Of a DNA stretch of 64,000 nucleotides, positions 8,847 through 17,326 are shown piece by piece. The stretch is taken from NCBI RefSeq assembly GCF_008973825.1, contig NZ_WCHR01000020.1, positions 62,001 to 126,000 of the forward strand. Direction: 5' to 3'. Source of the DNA: Gemmobacter serpentinus. GTDB taxonomy: Bacteria; Pseudomonadota; Alphaproteobacteria; Rhodobacterales; Rhodobacteraceae. Every line of letters begins with the position of its first letter. Within the stretch, counting starts at the first letter, position 1. The notes under the pieces were generated by a model, which had not been told where the DNA came from, searched no databases, and saw nothing but the letters and a program-made list of their open reading frames with translations. A program made the position numbers and the translations under genes.

Positions 8847-10232
8847 TCAGACAAAATAGCGCTGCCACTCAAAATCGGTGATGCGCTGTGCGGCCCATGT
8901 CTCATAGGCCGCGACCTCGTTGCGGCGGCTGTCGGCATAGTGATCGACAAAGGCATCGCCAAAGGCCGCGCGGCAGAAGTCAGACGCCGCGAAATCCTCC
9001 ACCGCCGCCGCAAGGCTGGATTGCAGCGGCACGGCCCCCTGCGCCATGCCCGGCGACAGCGGCAAGGGTGCGGTGCCCTTTTCGATCCCGTCAGTCCCCG
9101 CCGCCAGTATCGCGGCCAGCGTCAGATAGGGATTGATATCTGCCCCCGGCACCCGGTGTTCAAACCGGCAGGCGCCGGGCGTCGGCGTGGTGATCGCCCG
9201 AATGGCCGCCGTGCGGTTTTCATAGCCCCATGACACATCGGTGGGCGACCAGGCCCCGCGATCAAACCGGCGATAGGAATTTATTGTCGGGCGGAACATC
9301 ACATGGGTGTCGCGCATATGCTGCAACAGACCGCCCAGGAAATGCTGTCCGACCGGCGACAGGTTGTTCACCCCCGCCGCGAGCACCGGCACATCATCTT
9401 GCCACAGGCTGAGATGGTGATGCGCGCCACAGGCGCTTTCCTTGCCCGGCGGCTGGAAGCGCGTCATGAAGGTCGCGACCAGCCCGCGCTCGGCGCAAAG
9501 CTCACGCAGATGCAGCTTGGCCCGCATCGCATCATCCGCCGCCTCGACCGCCGGTTTCGGCGTCAGCGCGAATTCATACATGCCATAGCCATATTCGGTG
9601 ACGAAAGAGGCCACGCCGATCCCCAGCATCTCCATCCGGCGCATGAATTCAGTCACAAGATCCTGATAATCGCCGCTGCGCACCAGATCATAATTGACCA
9701 GAGAATGCCCCCAGGGTTGCAGTTCGCGGTAGCGCCCCTGCTGCATCAGCGCGTGATCGGCATGAAAGATGCCGAACTCGTATTCCAGCGCCACCCGCGC
9801 CTCATAGCCCGCCGCGCGCAGTCGCTGATCGGCCGCCTGCAGCACATGACGCGGATCGACCGCACAGGGCGATCCGTCCAGCATATAGCCGTTCATGATG
9901 ATCGAGGCGGTATCCTTGCGCCAGCCATGCACCCGGATGCTGGACGGATCGGCCAATGCCTGAATATTGGGATAGCCATTGTCATCTGATGCCAGCGCCG
10001 AGGCGAAGGCCGTGTCGCCGATCGGCTGGCCGTCCCCATGCGACACGCAGTAAAGGATCCCGTTCAGCGCATCCCCAGATGCCGACAGCTTCAGCGGCGA
10101 TATCTTGGACCGAAAGCCGCCGGTCATATCGACCATATGGCTTTGCAGCCAGGTGACGCCTGCGGCCTTCAGCTTCTTGTATTGCGCCTCGTAATCGGGG
10201 GCCCAATGCGCGGCCTGTTCAGCGAGTTGCAT
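8847..10232 (-). CDS. Glutamine synthetase-family (gamma-glutamyl-amine) ligase
   Basis: A 461-residue GS-fold enzyme. ATG 10232 is preferred because AGGAG lies 8 bases upstream; ATG 10238 would be only two bases from it. The start overlaps the end of the upstream livM gene by 14 bp. GS features are visible: an A-C-G-A-H-H-H-L-S-L ATP/metal segment, N-S-Y-R-R-F, W-G-Y-E-N-R-T-A-A-I-R and F-E-H-R-V-P-G-A-D-I-N-P-Y-L. It resembles the PuuA/GlnT-like group that ligates glutamate to amines rather than the housekeeping enzyme; no adenylylation-type Tyr motif is recognised. It is cotranscribed with the liv importer, so the imported compound is plausibly its substrate. Confidence 0.88.
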   Translation of the reverse strand: MQLAEQAAHWAPDYEAQYKKLKAAGVTWLQSHMVDMTGGFRSKISPLKLSASGDALNGILYCVSHGDGQPIGDTAFASALASDDNGYPNIQALADPSSIRVHGWRKDTASIIMNGYMLDGSPCAVDPRHVLQAADQRLRAAGYEARVALEYEFGIFHADHALMQQGRYRELQPWGHSLVNYDLVRSGDYQDLVTEFMRRMEMLGIGVASFVTEYGYGMYEFALTPKPAVEAADDAMRAKLHLRELCAERGLVATFMTRFQPPGKESACGAHHHLSLWQDDVPVLAAGVNNLSPVGQHFLGGLLQHMRDTHVMFRPTINSYRRFDRGAWSPTDVSWGYENRTAAIRAITTPTPGACRFEHRVPGADINPYLTLAAILAAGTDGIEKGTAPLPLSPGMAQGAVPLQSSLAAAVEDFAASDFCRAAFGDAFVDHYADSRRNEVAAYETWAAQRITDFEWQRYFV

Positions 10233-11334
10233 TTTCATCTCTCCTGTCATTGCGTCCCGGAGTGCGCGATACCCGCCATTTCTCCAGAAAATCATCTGCC
10301 TCCCGGTGGCCCAGCAATCCCTGCGGGCGCAGCGCCATGCACAGGACGATCACCATGCCCAATGCCACGCCGGACAGCCCGAGCAGGGCGGGCGTGGTCA
10401 CCCCGCCAATGGTCACACCGGATTCGATATTGCGGATCAGTTCCAGCACCAGCGACAGGATCACCGCTCCCGCCACCGCGCCCGAGACGCTGGCCATGCC
10501 GCCAAGGATCAGCATGGCCAGCGTCAGCATGACCTGCTGAAAGAAGAACAGGCGCGGGCTGATCGTGCCGCTGAACACCGCAAACAGGATCCCGGCCAGG
10601 CCGCAGACCAGCGCCGAAAGGATCCAAGCGTGGCGGCGCAGGGCACGGCTGTCAATGCCGATGGCGTCCGCCGCTTTCTGATCCTGCGCGCTGGCGCGCA
10701 ATTGCAGCCCGCCGGGGCTTTCACGAAACAGCCGGGCGATCAGGATCACCGCGCAGGCCGCCAGCAGCAATTCGGGCAAACCGATCAGTTTGGGGATGCC
10801 GAAAAAGCCCTGATTGCCCTTGAACAGCGCAGGCCAGTGCAGAAACACCGAATGGATCACCATCAGGAAGGCCAGGCTGACAATCGTAGCGGCGATCCCG
10901 GACAGCCGCGCGATGACCCGGGCCGAGATCCAGGCGATCACGCCCACCACCAGCAGCGCCAGCGCCGCGCCGGGCAGCCAGTGCAGCTCCACCCCGGCCA
11001 GCCCGAAGGGCGCATTCGGGATCGACAGCTTTTTCATCACAAGTGGCGTGGTCAGGATGGCCATGCCATAGGCACCCAGCCCGACAAAGGCGCTATGCCC
11101 CAGATGCACGATGCCGGAATTGCCGGAATAGATCTGCAACCCCACCACGATCATCAGATTGATCAGCGCCATCGCCGTCAGATTCTGCACCCAGCCCGGC
11201 GCGACCATCAGCACGATCAGCCCGATCACGATGACCGGCAGCGCCGCCAGCGCCCCTCCGGCCAGCGCCCGGCCCCACCAGGGCAATGGCGCGGCAACTG
11301 CCCCGGCGGGCGCGGTATCAAGATCCTGTTTCAT
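10219..11334 (-). CDS. livM: Branched-chain amino acid-type ABC permease LivM
   Basis: A 371-residue inner-membrane permease with about ten hydrophobic segments and the LivM signatures Y-S-G-N-S-G-I-V-H-L-G-H-S-A-F-V-G-L-G-A-Y and I-L-G-G-M-A-S-V-S-G-A-V-A-G-A. It carries a cytoplasmic E-S-P-G-G-L-Q-L-R-A-S loop. It lies 2 bp after livH and overlaps the start of the ligase gene. It forms the membrane channel with LivH. Confidence 0.92.
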   Translation of the reverse strand: MKQDLDTAPAGAVAAPLPWWGRALAGGALAALPVIVIGLIVLMVAPGWVQNLTAMALINLMIVVGLQIYSGNSGIVHLGHSAFVGLGAYGMAILTTPLVMKKLSIPNAPFGLAGVELHWLPGAALALLVVGVIAWISARVIARLSGIAATIVSLAFLMVIHSVFLHWPALFKGNQGFFGIPKLIGLPELLLAACAVILIARLFRESPGGLQLRASAQDQKAADAIGIDSRALRRHAWILSALVCGLAGILFAVFSGTISPRLFFFQQVMLTLAMLILGGMASVSGAVAGAVILSLVLELIRNIESGVTIGGVTTPALLGLSGVALGMVIVLCMALRPQGLLGHREADDFLEKWRVSRTPGRNDRRDENATR

Positions 11335-11336
11335 GG

Positions 11337-12236
11337 TCAGAATTCCTTGTCACCCAGATCACGGCGCGTGCCGAACAGGCCTTCGGGGCGATAGATCAGG
11401 ATCATGGTGACGATGACATAGGTCAGCGCATCCTTCAGCCCGCCCATCTCTTGCGGCAAAAGGACGAGCAGCCCGACCTCGATAAAGCCCAGTAGCATCC
11501 CGCCGGCCGCCGCCCCGAACAGCGACCCAAACCCACCGATCACGCAGGCGACAAAGGCCTTGAGCACCAGCGAAAAGCCCATATCGGGGGTCACGCCGCC
11601 GCGCCGGGCAAGAATAAAGACACAGGCAATCCCCGCCAATGCGCCAGAGATGACAAAGGCCGCAGCCACCACCCGATTGGCCTTGATCCCCATCAGCCGC
11701 ACGGTCGAGAAATCCCGCGATGCCGCCCGCATGGCGATGCCCAGAAGCGACCGGCCCAGAAAAGCACTAAGCGCCAGCATGGCCAGCAAGGCCGCCGCCA
11801 GTTCCATCACCTGCAGCGAGGAGATCGCCCAAGGCCCCAGATGCCAGGTCACGTTCAGCCCGTTCAGCGCTGGAAAGGCCTGCGGTCGCGGCGAGACCAG
11901 AAGCTGGAACAGGTTCTGCAACACGATGCTGACGCCAAAGGCGGTCAGCAGCCCGGTGGTGACTGGGGCATTGCGCACCGGGCGGAACGCGACGCGTTCC
12001 AGCGCGACCGACATGATGATCGCCGCCGCAATCGCCAGCCCGATCACCAGAAGTGGTGCGCCAAAACCAAGCCCCGCAAAGAGCAGCACCGCATAGGCTG
12101 CCCCGGCAATCACCTCGCCATGCGCGAAGTTCACCAGACCCATGATCGAAAAGACCACCGCCAGCCCGAGCGCGATCAGGGCATATTCCGCCCCGAAGGC
12201 AAGGGCGTTCAGCAATTGCTGGATCAGATATTCCAT
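11337..12236 (-). CDS. livH: Branched-chain amino acid-type ABC permease LivH
   Basis: A 299-residue permease with N-G-L/F-A-H-G-E-type motif V-N-F-A-H-G-E-V-I-A-G-A and G-G-F-G-S-L-F-G-A-A-A-G-G, typical of LivH. The start ATG at 12236 overlaps the livF stop (TGATG); a GTG three bases earlier is possible. Pairs with LivM. Confidence 0.92.
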   Translation of the reverse strand: MEYLIQQLLNALAFGAEYALIALGLAVVFSIMGLVNFAHGEVIAGAAYAVLLFAGLGFGAPLLVIGLAIAAAIIMSVALERVAFRPVRNAPVTTGLLTAFGVSIVLQNLFQLLVSPRPQAFPALNGLNVTWHLGPWAISSLQVMELAAALLAMLALSAFLGRSLLGIAMRAASRDFSTVRLMGIKANRVVAAAFVISGALAGIACVFILARRGGVTPDMGFSLVLKAFVACVIGGFGSLFGAAAGGMLLGFIEVGLLVLLPQEMGGLKDALTYVIVTMILIYRPEGLFGTRRDLGDKEF

Positions 12237-12952
12237 CACATCCCCGCATCGCCAAGATAGAGCTTCATCACATCGGCCCCCGCCAGATCTGCCGGGCTGC
12301 CGCGATAGCTGACCCGGCCCGAGGCCAGCACACAGACCTGATCGGCAAAGCGCATGGCCTGTGCCGCGTTCTGTTCCACCAGGATCACGGTCAGCCCTTC
12401 GGCCTTCAATTGGCCGATGAAATCGAAGATTCTCGCCACGATCAGCGGCGCCAGCCCCAGCGAGGGTTCATCCAGCAGCAGGACCTTCGGGCGCGACATC
12501 ATCGCCCGCGCGATGGCCAGCATCTGCTGCTCACCCCCCGACAGGGTTCCCGCATGTTGGTTGATGCGTTCGCCCAAGACGGGAAACAGGCTCAGATAGC
12601 GGTCGGTATCCTGCCGCACGCCCGTCGCATCGCGCCGCAGCGCCGCCCCCATGCGCAAGTTTTCGGCAACCGTCAGATTGGCAAAGATCCTGCGCCCTTC
12701 GGGGGCGACCGCGATGCCACGCTTGATCCGGTCCTCGACCGGCAGGCGAGAGATATCCTCGCCCGCCAGCATGATCCTGCCGGTTGCCGGAACCAGCCCG
12801 CTGATCGCCGCGATGGTGGAGGTCTTGCCCGCACCATTCGGCCCCAGAAGCGCGATCAGCGCGCCGGCCCCCGCCGCCAGATCAAGATCCCGCACGGCCC
12901 GGACCGGGCCATACTGGACCGAGACCGTCTCAAGGCGCAGCATCTCTGACAC
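12236..12952 (-). CDS. livF: Branched-chain amino acid-type ABC ATPase LivF
   Basis: A 238-residue ATPase with Walker A G-P-N-G-A-G-K-T-S, signature L-S-G-G-E-Q-Q-M-L-A-I-A-R-A and Walker B V-L-L-L-D-E-P-S-L-G-L-A-P, the last being diagnostic of LivF. It is followed without a gap by livH and preceded by the binding-protein gene 3 bp away. Confidence 0.93.
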   Translation of the reverse strand: MSEMLRLETVSVQYGPVRAVRDLDLAAGAGALIALLGPNGAGKTSTIAAISGLVPATGRIMLAGEDISRLPVEDRIKRGIAVAPEGRRIFANLTVAENLRMGAALRRDATGVRQDTDRYLSLFPVLGERINQHAGTLSGGEQQMLAIARAMMSRPKVLLLDEPSLGLAPLIVARIFDFIGQLKAEGLTVILVEQNAAQAMRFADQVCVLASGRVSYRGSPADLAGADVMKLYLGDAGM

Positions 12953-12955
12953 GGG

Positions 12956-14104
12956 TCAGCGCCAGTTCGGCACAAAGGCCGGAATGCTGTCTTGCAGGAC
13001 CACGCGCTTGCCGTCCTTGAAACCGATGACCGGCACAGTCTTGACCGGCGAGCCGCCATTTTCGGCGTAAGAGATCACCTCGGCCGTCACGCCCGGATTG
13101 CCGCCTTCGGCGCGCAGCGCCGCCCGGATCGCGACCGGATCGACCGACCCCGCCCGCACCGCAGCCGCATGGGTTTCCAGCACCATATCGGCACCCAAAG
13201 CATCGAAGATGCCCTGCACCTTGAAGCCGCGCGCCTTGCAATCGGCAAGGAAGGTATCGATAGAACTGCCGGTGCCGGTCGGGCCGTGGGTGGCAAAGAT
13301 CACCTTGTCCAGGGCGCTCGGATCTGCAACCGTCCCCTCCAGCGAGGGATCATCGAAACCGTCCGAGCCGATGACCAACCCGTCAAAGCCGCTGGCCCGC
13401 AATTGGCGGATCAAAATGCCGACATCGGGCAGCACCGAGGAAATCATCACCGCATCGGGTTGCGGCTGCATCGCGCGGATCTGCGCGATCTGCGGCGACC
13501 AGTCGCTGGTGCCGATGCTATGGCTCAACCGCCCCGCCACTGTGCCACCCAGATGCTCGAAGCTCTCGCCGAACCATTCGGGCAGCATATCGGACCAAGA
13601 TCCGGCATCCGCCGATTTGAACAGAACGACCGAGCGCGCGCCTGCGGCATAGGCCGCCTCGGCGGTGGCGGCCCCATTCACCGGATCGGGCACCGCACCC
13701 GCGATGAAATTCTCGAAACCCGCGATCTGCATCTCGACCTGGGTATTGGGGGCGGAAAACACGGTTGCGCCGGTCTCTGCCGCGACCTGGGCAATCGGGA
13801 TCAGCGAATCCGGGAAGGGGATGCCGGTCACGACCTGTGCGCCCTGATCGAGAAATTTCTGCGCGATAGAGACCGAAAGCTGCGGCTCTGACCGGGTATC
13901 TTCGACCAGAATATCCACCTTCGGCCCCTGCCCGGCCTTGTTCAGCGTATCTGCCATGCAGCGCGCGCCCTCGACCTCGGCATAGGGGGCATAGGCCCCT
14001 GTCAGCGAGGCGGCGATGCCGATACGGATGTCTTCGGCGCTCGCCATCCCGGGAACCGTCAAGGTCAGCGCAAGTCCGAGGCCCGTGCATTTCATCTTGT
14101 TCAT
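12956..14104 (-). CDS. ABC transporter substrate-binding protein (LivJ type)
   Basis: A 382-residue periplasmic binding protein with a Sec signal peptide cleaved after M-A-S-A-E at about residue 24, followed by I-R-I-G-I-A-A-S-L-T-G-A-Y-A-P-Y, the standard opening of the Peripla_BP_6 family. Although related to LivJ, this large family binds amides, aromatic acids, amines and other compounds. Given the ligase and aldehyde dehydrogenase nearby, an amine or amide ligand is more likely than leucine. Confidence 0.88.
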   Translation of the reverse strand: MNKMKCTGLGLALTLTVPGMASAEDIRIGIAASLTGAYAPYAEVEGARCMADTLNKAGQGPKVDILVEDTRSEPQLSVSIAQKFLDQGAQVVTGIPFPDSLIPIAQVAAETGATVFSAPNTQVEMQIAGFENFIAGAVPDPVNGAATAEAAYAAGARSVVLFKSADAGSWSDMLPEWFGESFEHLGGTVAGRLSHSIGTSDWSPQIAQIRAMQPQPDAVMISSVLPDVGILIRQLRASGFDGLVIGSDGFDDPSLEGTVADPSALDKVIFATHGPTGTGSSIDTFLADCKARGFKVQGIFDALGADMVLETHAAAVRAGSVDPVAIRAALRAEGGNPGVTAEVISYAENGGSPVKTVPVIGFKDGKRVVLQDSIPAFVPNWR

Positions 14105-14156
14105 CTTTCCCTCCGCATTGGGCCGCCCAAGTCAGACAACCTCTTTTCTATTGGCT

Positions 14157-14903
14157 TTATCTTATTGGCTCTGTTGTATCGGCCCGGTTGCCGGGCCCGA
14201 CATAGACCTCGATGACCTGAGGATCGCGCCAGACATCTGCGGGAACCCCGCTGGCAATCAGCCGCCCCTGATCCATGACGAACAGGCGGCTGCAGACATT
14301 GTTGATGAAGGCCAGATCGTGATCGATCACCACCACGCCCACATCGCCCCGGTCGCGGATCAGGGTAATGACCTGATGCAACCGCTCGGTCTCTTCGTCA
14401 TTCAGACCGGCGGCGGGTTCATCCAGCAGCAGGATGCGCGGCGCGGTCGCCATGGCACGGGCGATCTCCATCCAGCGCCTTGTGCCATAGGGAAGGCTTC
14501 CCGCCGTCTCGCGGGCACGGCTGGCCAGCCCGAAGGTTTCCAGCAGGTCATCGGTGCGCAGGGACGCGGCCCGGTCGGGGTTCAGGCGGCGCGCCCGCAG
14601 GAGCGCCACCTCGACATTCTGGCGCACCGTCAGATCGGGGAAGATCCGCAGATTCTGAAAGGTGCGCGCGACACCAGCCGCCGAAATCTCTTGCGGGCTG
14701 CGGCCCTGAAGCGGCTGTCCGCCCAGGGTGATCATGCCCTGATCCGGCACCAGAAAGCCGCTGATCGCATTGACCAGCGTGGACTTGCCCGCCCCGTTCG
14801 GACCGATCAGCCCCACGACCTCACTGGCGGCACAATCCAGTGAGGCACCGGCAAGCGCAAGCACGCCCCCAAAGGACTTGTGAATTCCTGAAACGGACAA
14901 CAC
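14157..14903 (-). CDS. livG: Branched-chain amino acid-type ABC ATPase LivG
   Basis: 248 residues from GTG 14903, which follows AGGGAAAGG by nine bases; the open frame extends 84 bp further but without family resemblance. Walker A is G-P-N-G-A-G-K-S-T, Walker B is I-L-L-L-D-E-P-A-A-G-L-N, and the C-terminus has the LivG-specific V-Y-V-G-P-G. The signature region reads L-P-Y-G-T-R-R-W-M-E-I-A-R-A, as in LivG (L-S-Y-G). First gene of the minus-strand liv-ligase operon. Confidence 0.9.
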   Translation of the reverse strand: MLSVSGIHKSFGGVLALAGASLDCAASEVVGLIGPNGAGKSTLVNAISGFLVPDQGMITLGGQPLQGRSPQEISAAGVARTFQNLRIFPDLTVRQNVEVALLRARRLNPDRAASLRTDDLLETFGLASRARETAGSLPYGTRRWMEIARAMATAPRILLLDEPAAGLNDEETERLHQVITLIRDRGDVGVVVIDHDLAFINNVCSRLFVMDQGRLIASGVPADVWRDPQVIEVYVGPGNRADTTEPIR

Positions 14904-15012
14904 GGCCCGATACCTTTCCCTGTTGCGCCCGGTCTCTAGGCCAGACTGCTTGGGGTAAATCGTTATCAAAGTTTTGCTGAAGAGCAATCTTAATTTTCTT
15001 CATTGGATAATT

Positions 15013-15025
15013 ATTTCCATAATAG
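15013..15025 (-). promoter_or_regulatory. Candidate operator motif CTATTATGGAAAT
   Basis: Second copy of the 13-nt motif found at 5061-5073, about 110 nt upstream of livG. Its central part is also a small inverted repeat, ATTAT-TTCC-ATAAT on the plus strand. Proposed operator of the XRE-cupin regulator. Confidence 0.45.
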
Positions 15026-15075
15026 AAAATTGCTGCCCTCGGCGAACCGCCCCTCTGGCCCCACACATGCATCCT

Positions 15076-15115
15076 GCAGATCCCCCGTCCCGACGATACG
15101 GGGCGGGGGATCTGC
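15076..15115. repeat. Strong 16-bp hairpin upstream of livG
   Basis: Segment 15076-15091 pairs with 15100-15115 over 16 bp with one G-T wobble and an 8-nt loop. No T-run on either side. It could end transcription coming from the PLP-enzyme gene or be a stand-alone palindromic element. The surrounding 14904-15415 stretch has no gene. Confidence 0.6.
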
Positions 15116-15344
15116 GGAGGTGCCTGAAAGCCGCGATGCGGCTTGCGCAGGCGGGCGCGTAGAAAGCCCGGCCAACGCGGATGCCGGTCACGGCATCGCC
15201 GCAGCAGGATTGGCCGCTGAACGCAGGGGCACGCTCCCCGACCGTGGCCGATCAAGGCCGCACGAATGGGGGACGATCGCTGTCCCACCGCAGGCGCGAA
15301 GCACAGACCGGCATAGGGCCAGCAGCAGGCCAGGCCAATGAGAT

Positions 15345-15376
15345 GCGGGGCCCATGCGACATGGCATGGGCCCCGC
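15345..15376 (-). terminator. 13-bp perfect hairpin after PLP-enzyme gene
   Basis: GCGGGGCCCATGC (15345-15357) and its exact complement (15364-15376) enclose a 6-nt loop, starting 40 nt after the stop of the minus-strand PLP-enzyme gene. There is no U-run, so termination efficiency is uncertain. Confidence 0.6.
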
Positions 15377-15415
15377 AGCCGAGATTGATACTATCTGCTA
15401 TCCTGCGCGTAGCGG

Positions 15416-16519
15416 CTACATGAACCCGCCCACACCGCGATCCAGAAAGGCCTCGATCCGCGCGCGCCAGGGGGCGATATCGATGCCCTGAGCTTTCAGC
15501 CAGTCATCATTGTAATAGCTGTTGCTATAGCGATCACCACTGTCACAGACCAAAGTCACGAACGCGCCTTGCTCGCCCCGCGCTTTCGCCAGCGACGCCA
15601 GACAGAGGACACCCATGAAATTCGTGCCGGTCGAGCCCCCGACGCGCCGGAACAGGCGCTCCGACAGCACCCGCGCCGCCGCGATCGAAGCTGCATCCGG
15701 CACCTGTATCATCTGATCCACCACACCGGGAATAAACGAGGGTTCGACCCGTGGGCGCCCGATGCCCTCGATGCGCGATCCGCTTGCCGTGATCGACATG
15801 TCGCCGCTTTGCCATGCGTCATAGAAGGCAGAACCCTCCACATCGACCACGCAAAGCCGGGTCTCCAGATTGCGGTATCGGATATAGCGCCCGATCGTGG
15901 CGGATGTGCCGCCGGTTCCCGCGCTCATCACCACCCAATCCGGCACCGGCTGGGCCTCACCCGACATCTGGCGGAACATGCTGTCGGCAATATTGTTGTT
16001 GCCGCGCCAATCTGTCGCCCGTTCTGCATAGGTGAACTGGTCGAGATAATAGCCGCCCGCCTCTGCGGCGATGGCTTCGGCCACCTCATAGACCTGGGAG
16101 GCATTGTCGACAAAGTGGCAGCGCCCCCCCAAGGCGGTGATGGCGTCAACTTTCTGCTGGCTGGTCGAGCGGGGCATGACTGCGGTGAAGGGAAGGTCGA
16201 GCAGCCTGGCAAAATAGGCCTCCGACACCGCGGTGGACCCCGATGACGCCTCCACCAATGCCGTGCCCTTGCGGATCCGGCCATTGCAGATCCCATAGAG
16301 AAACAGCGAGCGCGCCAAGCGGTGCTTGAGACTGCCCGTCGGATGGGTGCTTTCATCCTTCAGATAGATCGAGATCCCCGGCAAACCCACGAAATCCAGC
16401 TTGACCAGATGGGTATCCGCAGAACGTTGGCCGTCGGCCTGCAAGAGTTCAATCGCCCGCCTTGTCCAGACACGCTCTTCCTGTGACAAGCTCCGCGGTG
16501 ATTTGCAGCAATCCTGCAT
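15416..16519 (-). CDS. PLP-dependent cysteine synthase-family enzyme
   Basis: 367 residues from ATG 16519, preceded by GGAAGGA; upstream extension of the frame overlaps the ridA remnant and is not credible. It is a fold type II PLP enzyme: the Schiff-base lysine lies in [12 protein letters not shown], the substrate loop is [10 protein letters not shown], and the phosphate-binding loop is [10 protein letters not shown]. The length and V-C-D-S-G-D-R-Y motif match the cysteine synthase/cystathionine beta-synthase-like group. Substrate is uncertain: it could make or break down cysteine or a related beta-substituted alanine. The truncated ridA just upstream suggests it once formed an operon with an enamine deaminase, as expected for an enzyme with an aminoacrylate intermediate. 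Confidence 0.85.
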   Translation of the reverse strand: MQDCCKSPRSLSQEERVWTRRAIELLQADGQRSADTHLVKLDFVGLPGISIYLKDESTHPTGSLKHRLARSLFLYGICNGRIRKGTALVEASSGSTAVSEAYFARLLDLPFTAVMPRSTSQQKVDAITALGGRCHFVDNASQVYEVAEAIAAEAGGYYLDQFTYAERATDWRGNNNIADSMFRQMSGEAQPVPDWVVMSAGTGGTSATIGRYIRYRNLETRLCVVDVEGSAFYDAWQSGDMSITASGSRIEGIGRPRVEPSFIPGVVDQMIQVPDAASIAAARVLSERLFRRVGGSTGTNFMGVLCLASLAKARGEQGAFVTLVCDSGDRYSNSYYNDDWLKAQGIDIAPWRARIEAFLDRGVGGFM

Positions 16520-16523
16520 GATC

Positions 16524-16634
16524 TCAATCCTTCCTACCCAAAGCAATAATCGCTTCGACCTCAACCAACGCGCCTTTTGGCAGGTCTGCAACCTCGAATG
16601 TGGAACGGGCAGGATCCCCTGCCGCTGCCCGGCC
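16524..16634 (-). pseudogene. C-terminal remnant of a RidA-family gene
   Basis: On the minus strand, 37 codons ending at TGA 16524-16526 read [21 protein letters not shown] followed by A-I-I-A-L-G, the C-terminal strand of RidA/YjgF enamine deaminases. Upstream the frame meets a stop at 16635-16637 and the rest of the gene is missing. The stop lies five bases before the PLP-enzyme start, so the original pair was tightly coupled. Confidence 0.75.
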
Positions 16635-16834
16635 TCACCGTGCGACCGCTCCGTCTGAACATTCCCTTCCTTTGGGGCGTGGTGACCGCCTTTGGTGCCG
16701 CCAAGTCGCGGATCGTTCCGCAATTGCTGAATGCGATGACCAAGGCCGGCAACCTCGATATCGCCGGGTTCCGGCTACGGGATTCAAAGGATATGGAGGG
16801 GATCATCAAGGAAATGACCGAAAGAACGCTCTGA
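16617..16834 (+). pseudogene. C-terminal fragment of an unrecognised protein
   Basis: A plus-strand frame reads about 70 protein-like residues ([19 protein letters not shown] then [14 protein letters not shown]) to TGA 16832-16834. It looks like the end of a real protein but has no start or ribosome site, and its left edge falls at the broken end of the ridA remnant. The two fragments meet in opposite orientation, as expected at a deletion or inversion junction. The parent family was not recognised. The following 490 bp (16835-17326) show nothing else. Confidence 0.45.
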
Positions 16835-17326
16835 TCCGGCGGCGGCACGCTGATTTCGCACCGCATTTCCAACCGCCCTTGGACAGTCGCGCCATGATCT
16901 TCGGCATCGATGCCCTTCCAAGATGTCACGGCCAGACAGCCGCCCTTTGCGCGCGGCCCCAATTGGCAGGCCGCCGAAAGTGAGCCCATGGCAGGTGACA
17001 ATTGCGCCCCGATGACCCGATGACAGGGGGGGCCCTGTCAGGCCAGTTCCGCCGATTGCCATAGGGGCGCGGCCAGCGCCCCGCGCGCGGCATTGACCGC
17101 AACGGCGCAGGCCCGGCGCGATACCTCGGATCCCGGCCCTGCAAACCGGCCACCGCGAATTTGACTTGTGAACAGGCCCTGCCGCCTGCATCCTTGCGCC
17201 AATCTCGCCCGGATCTGGCGGTGATTCAGCGGCCGCAATGGCCGCAACCTTCGACAGAAGGCACCCCGCCAGAGAACGGTGCCCGTCGGATCGGACAACA
17301 AGGCGCGACATGGGGGGGTAACGCCG

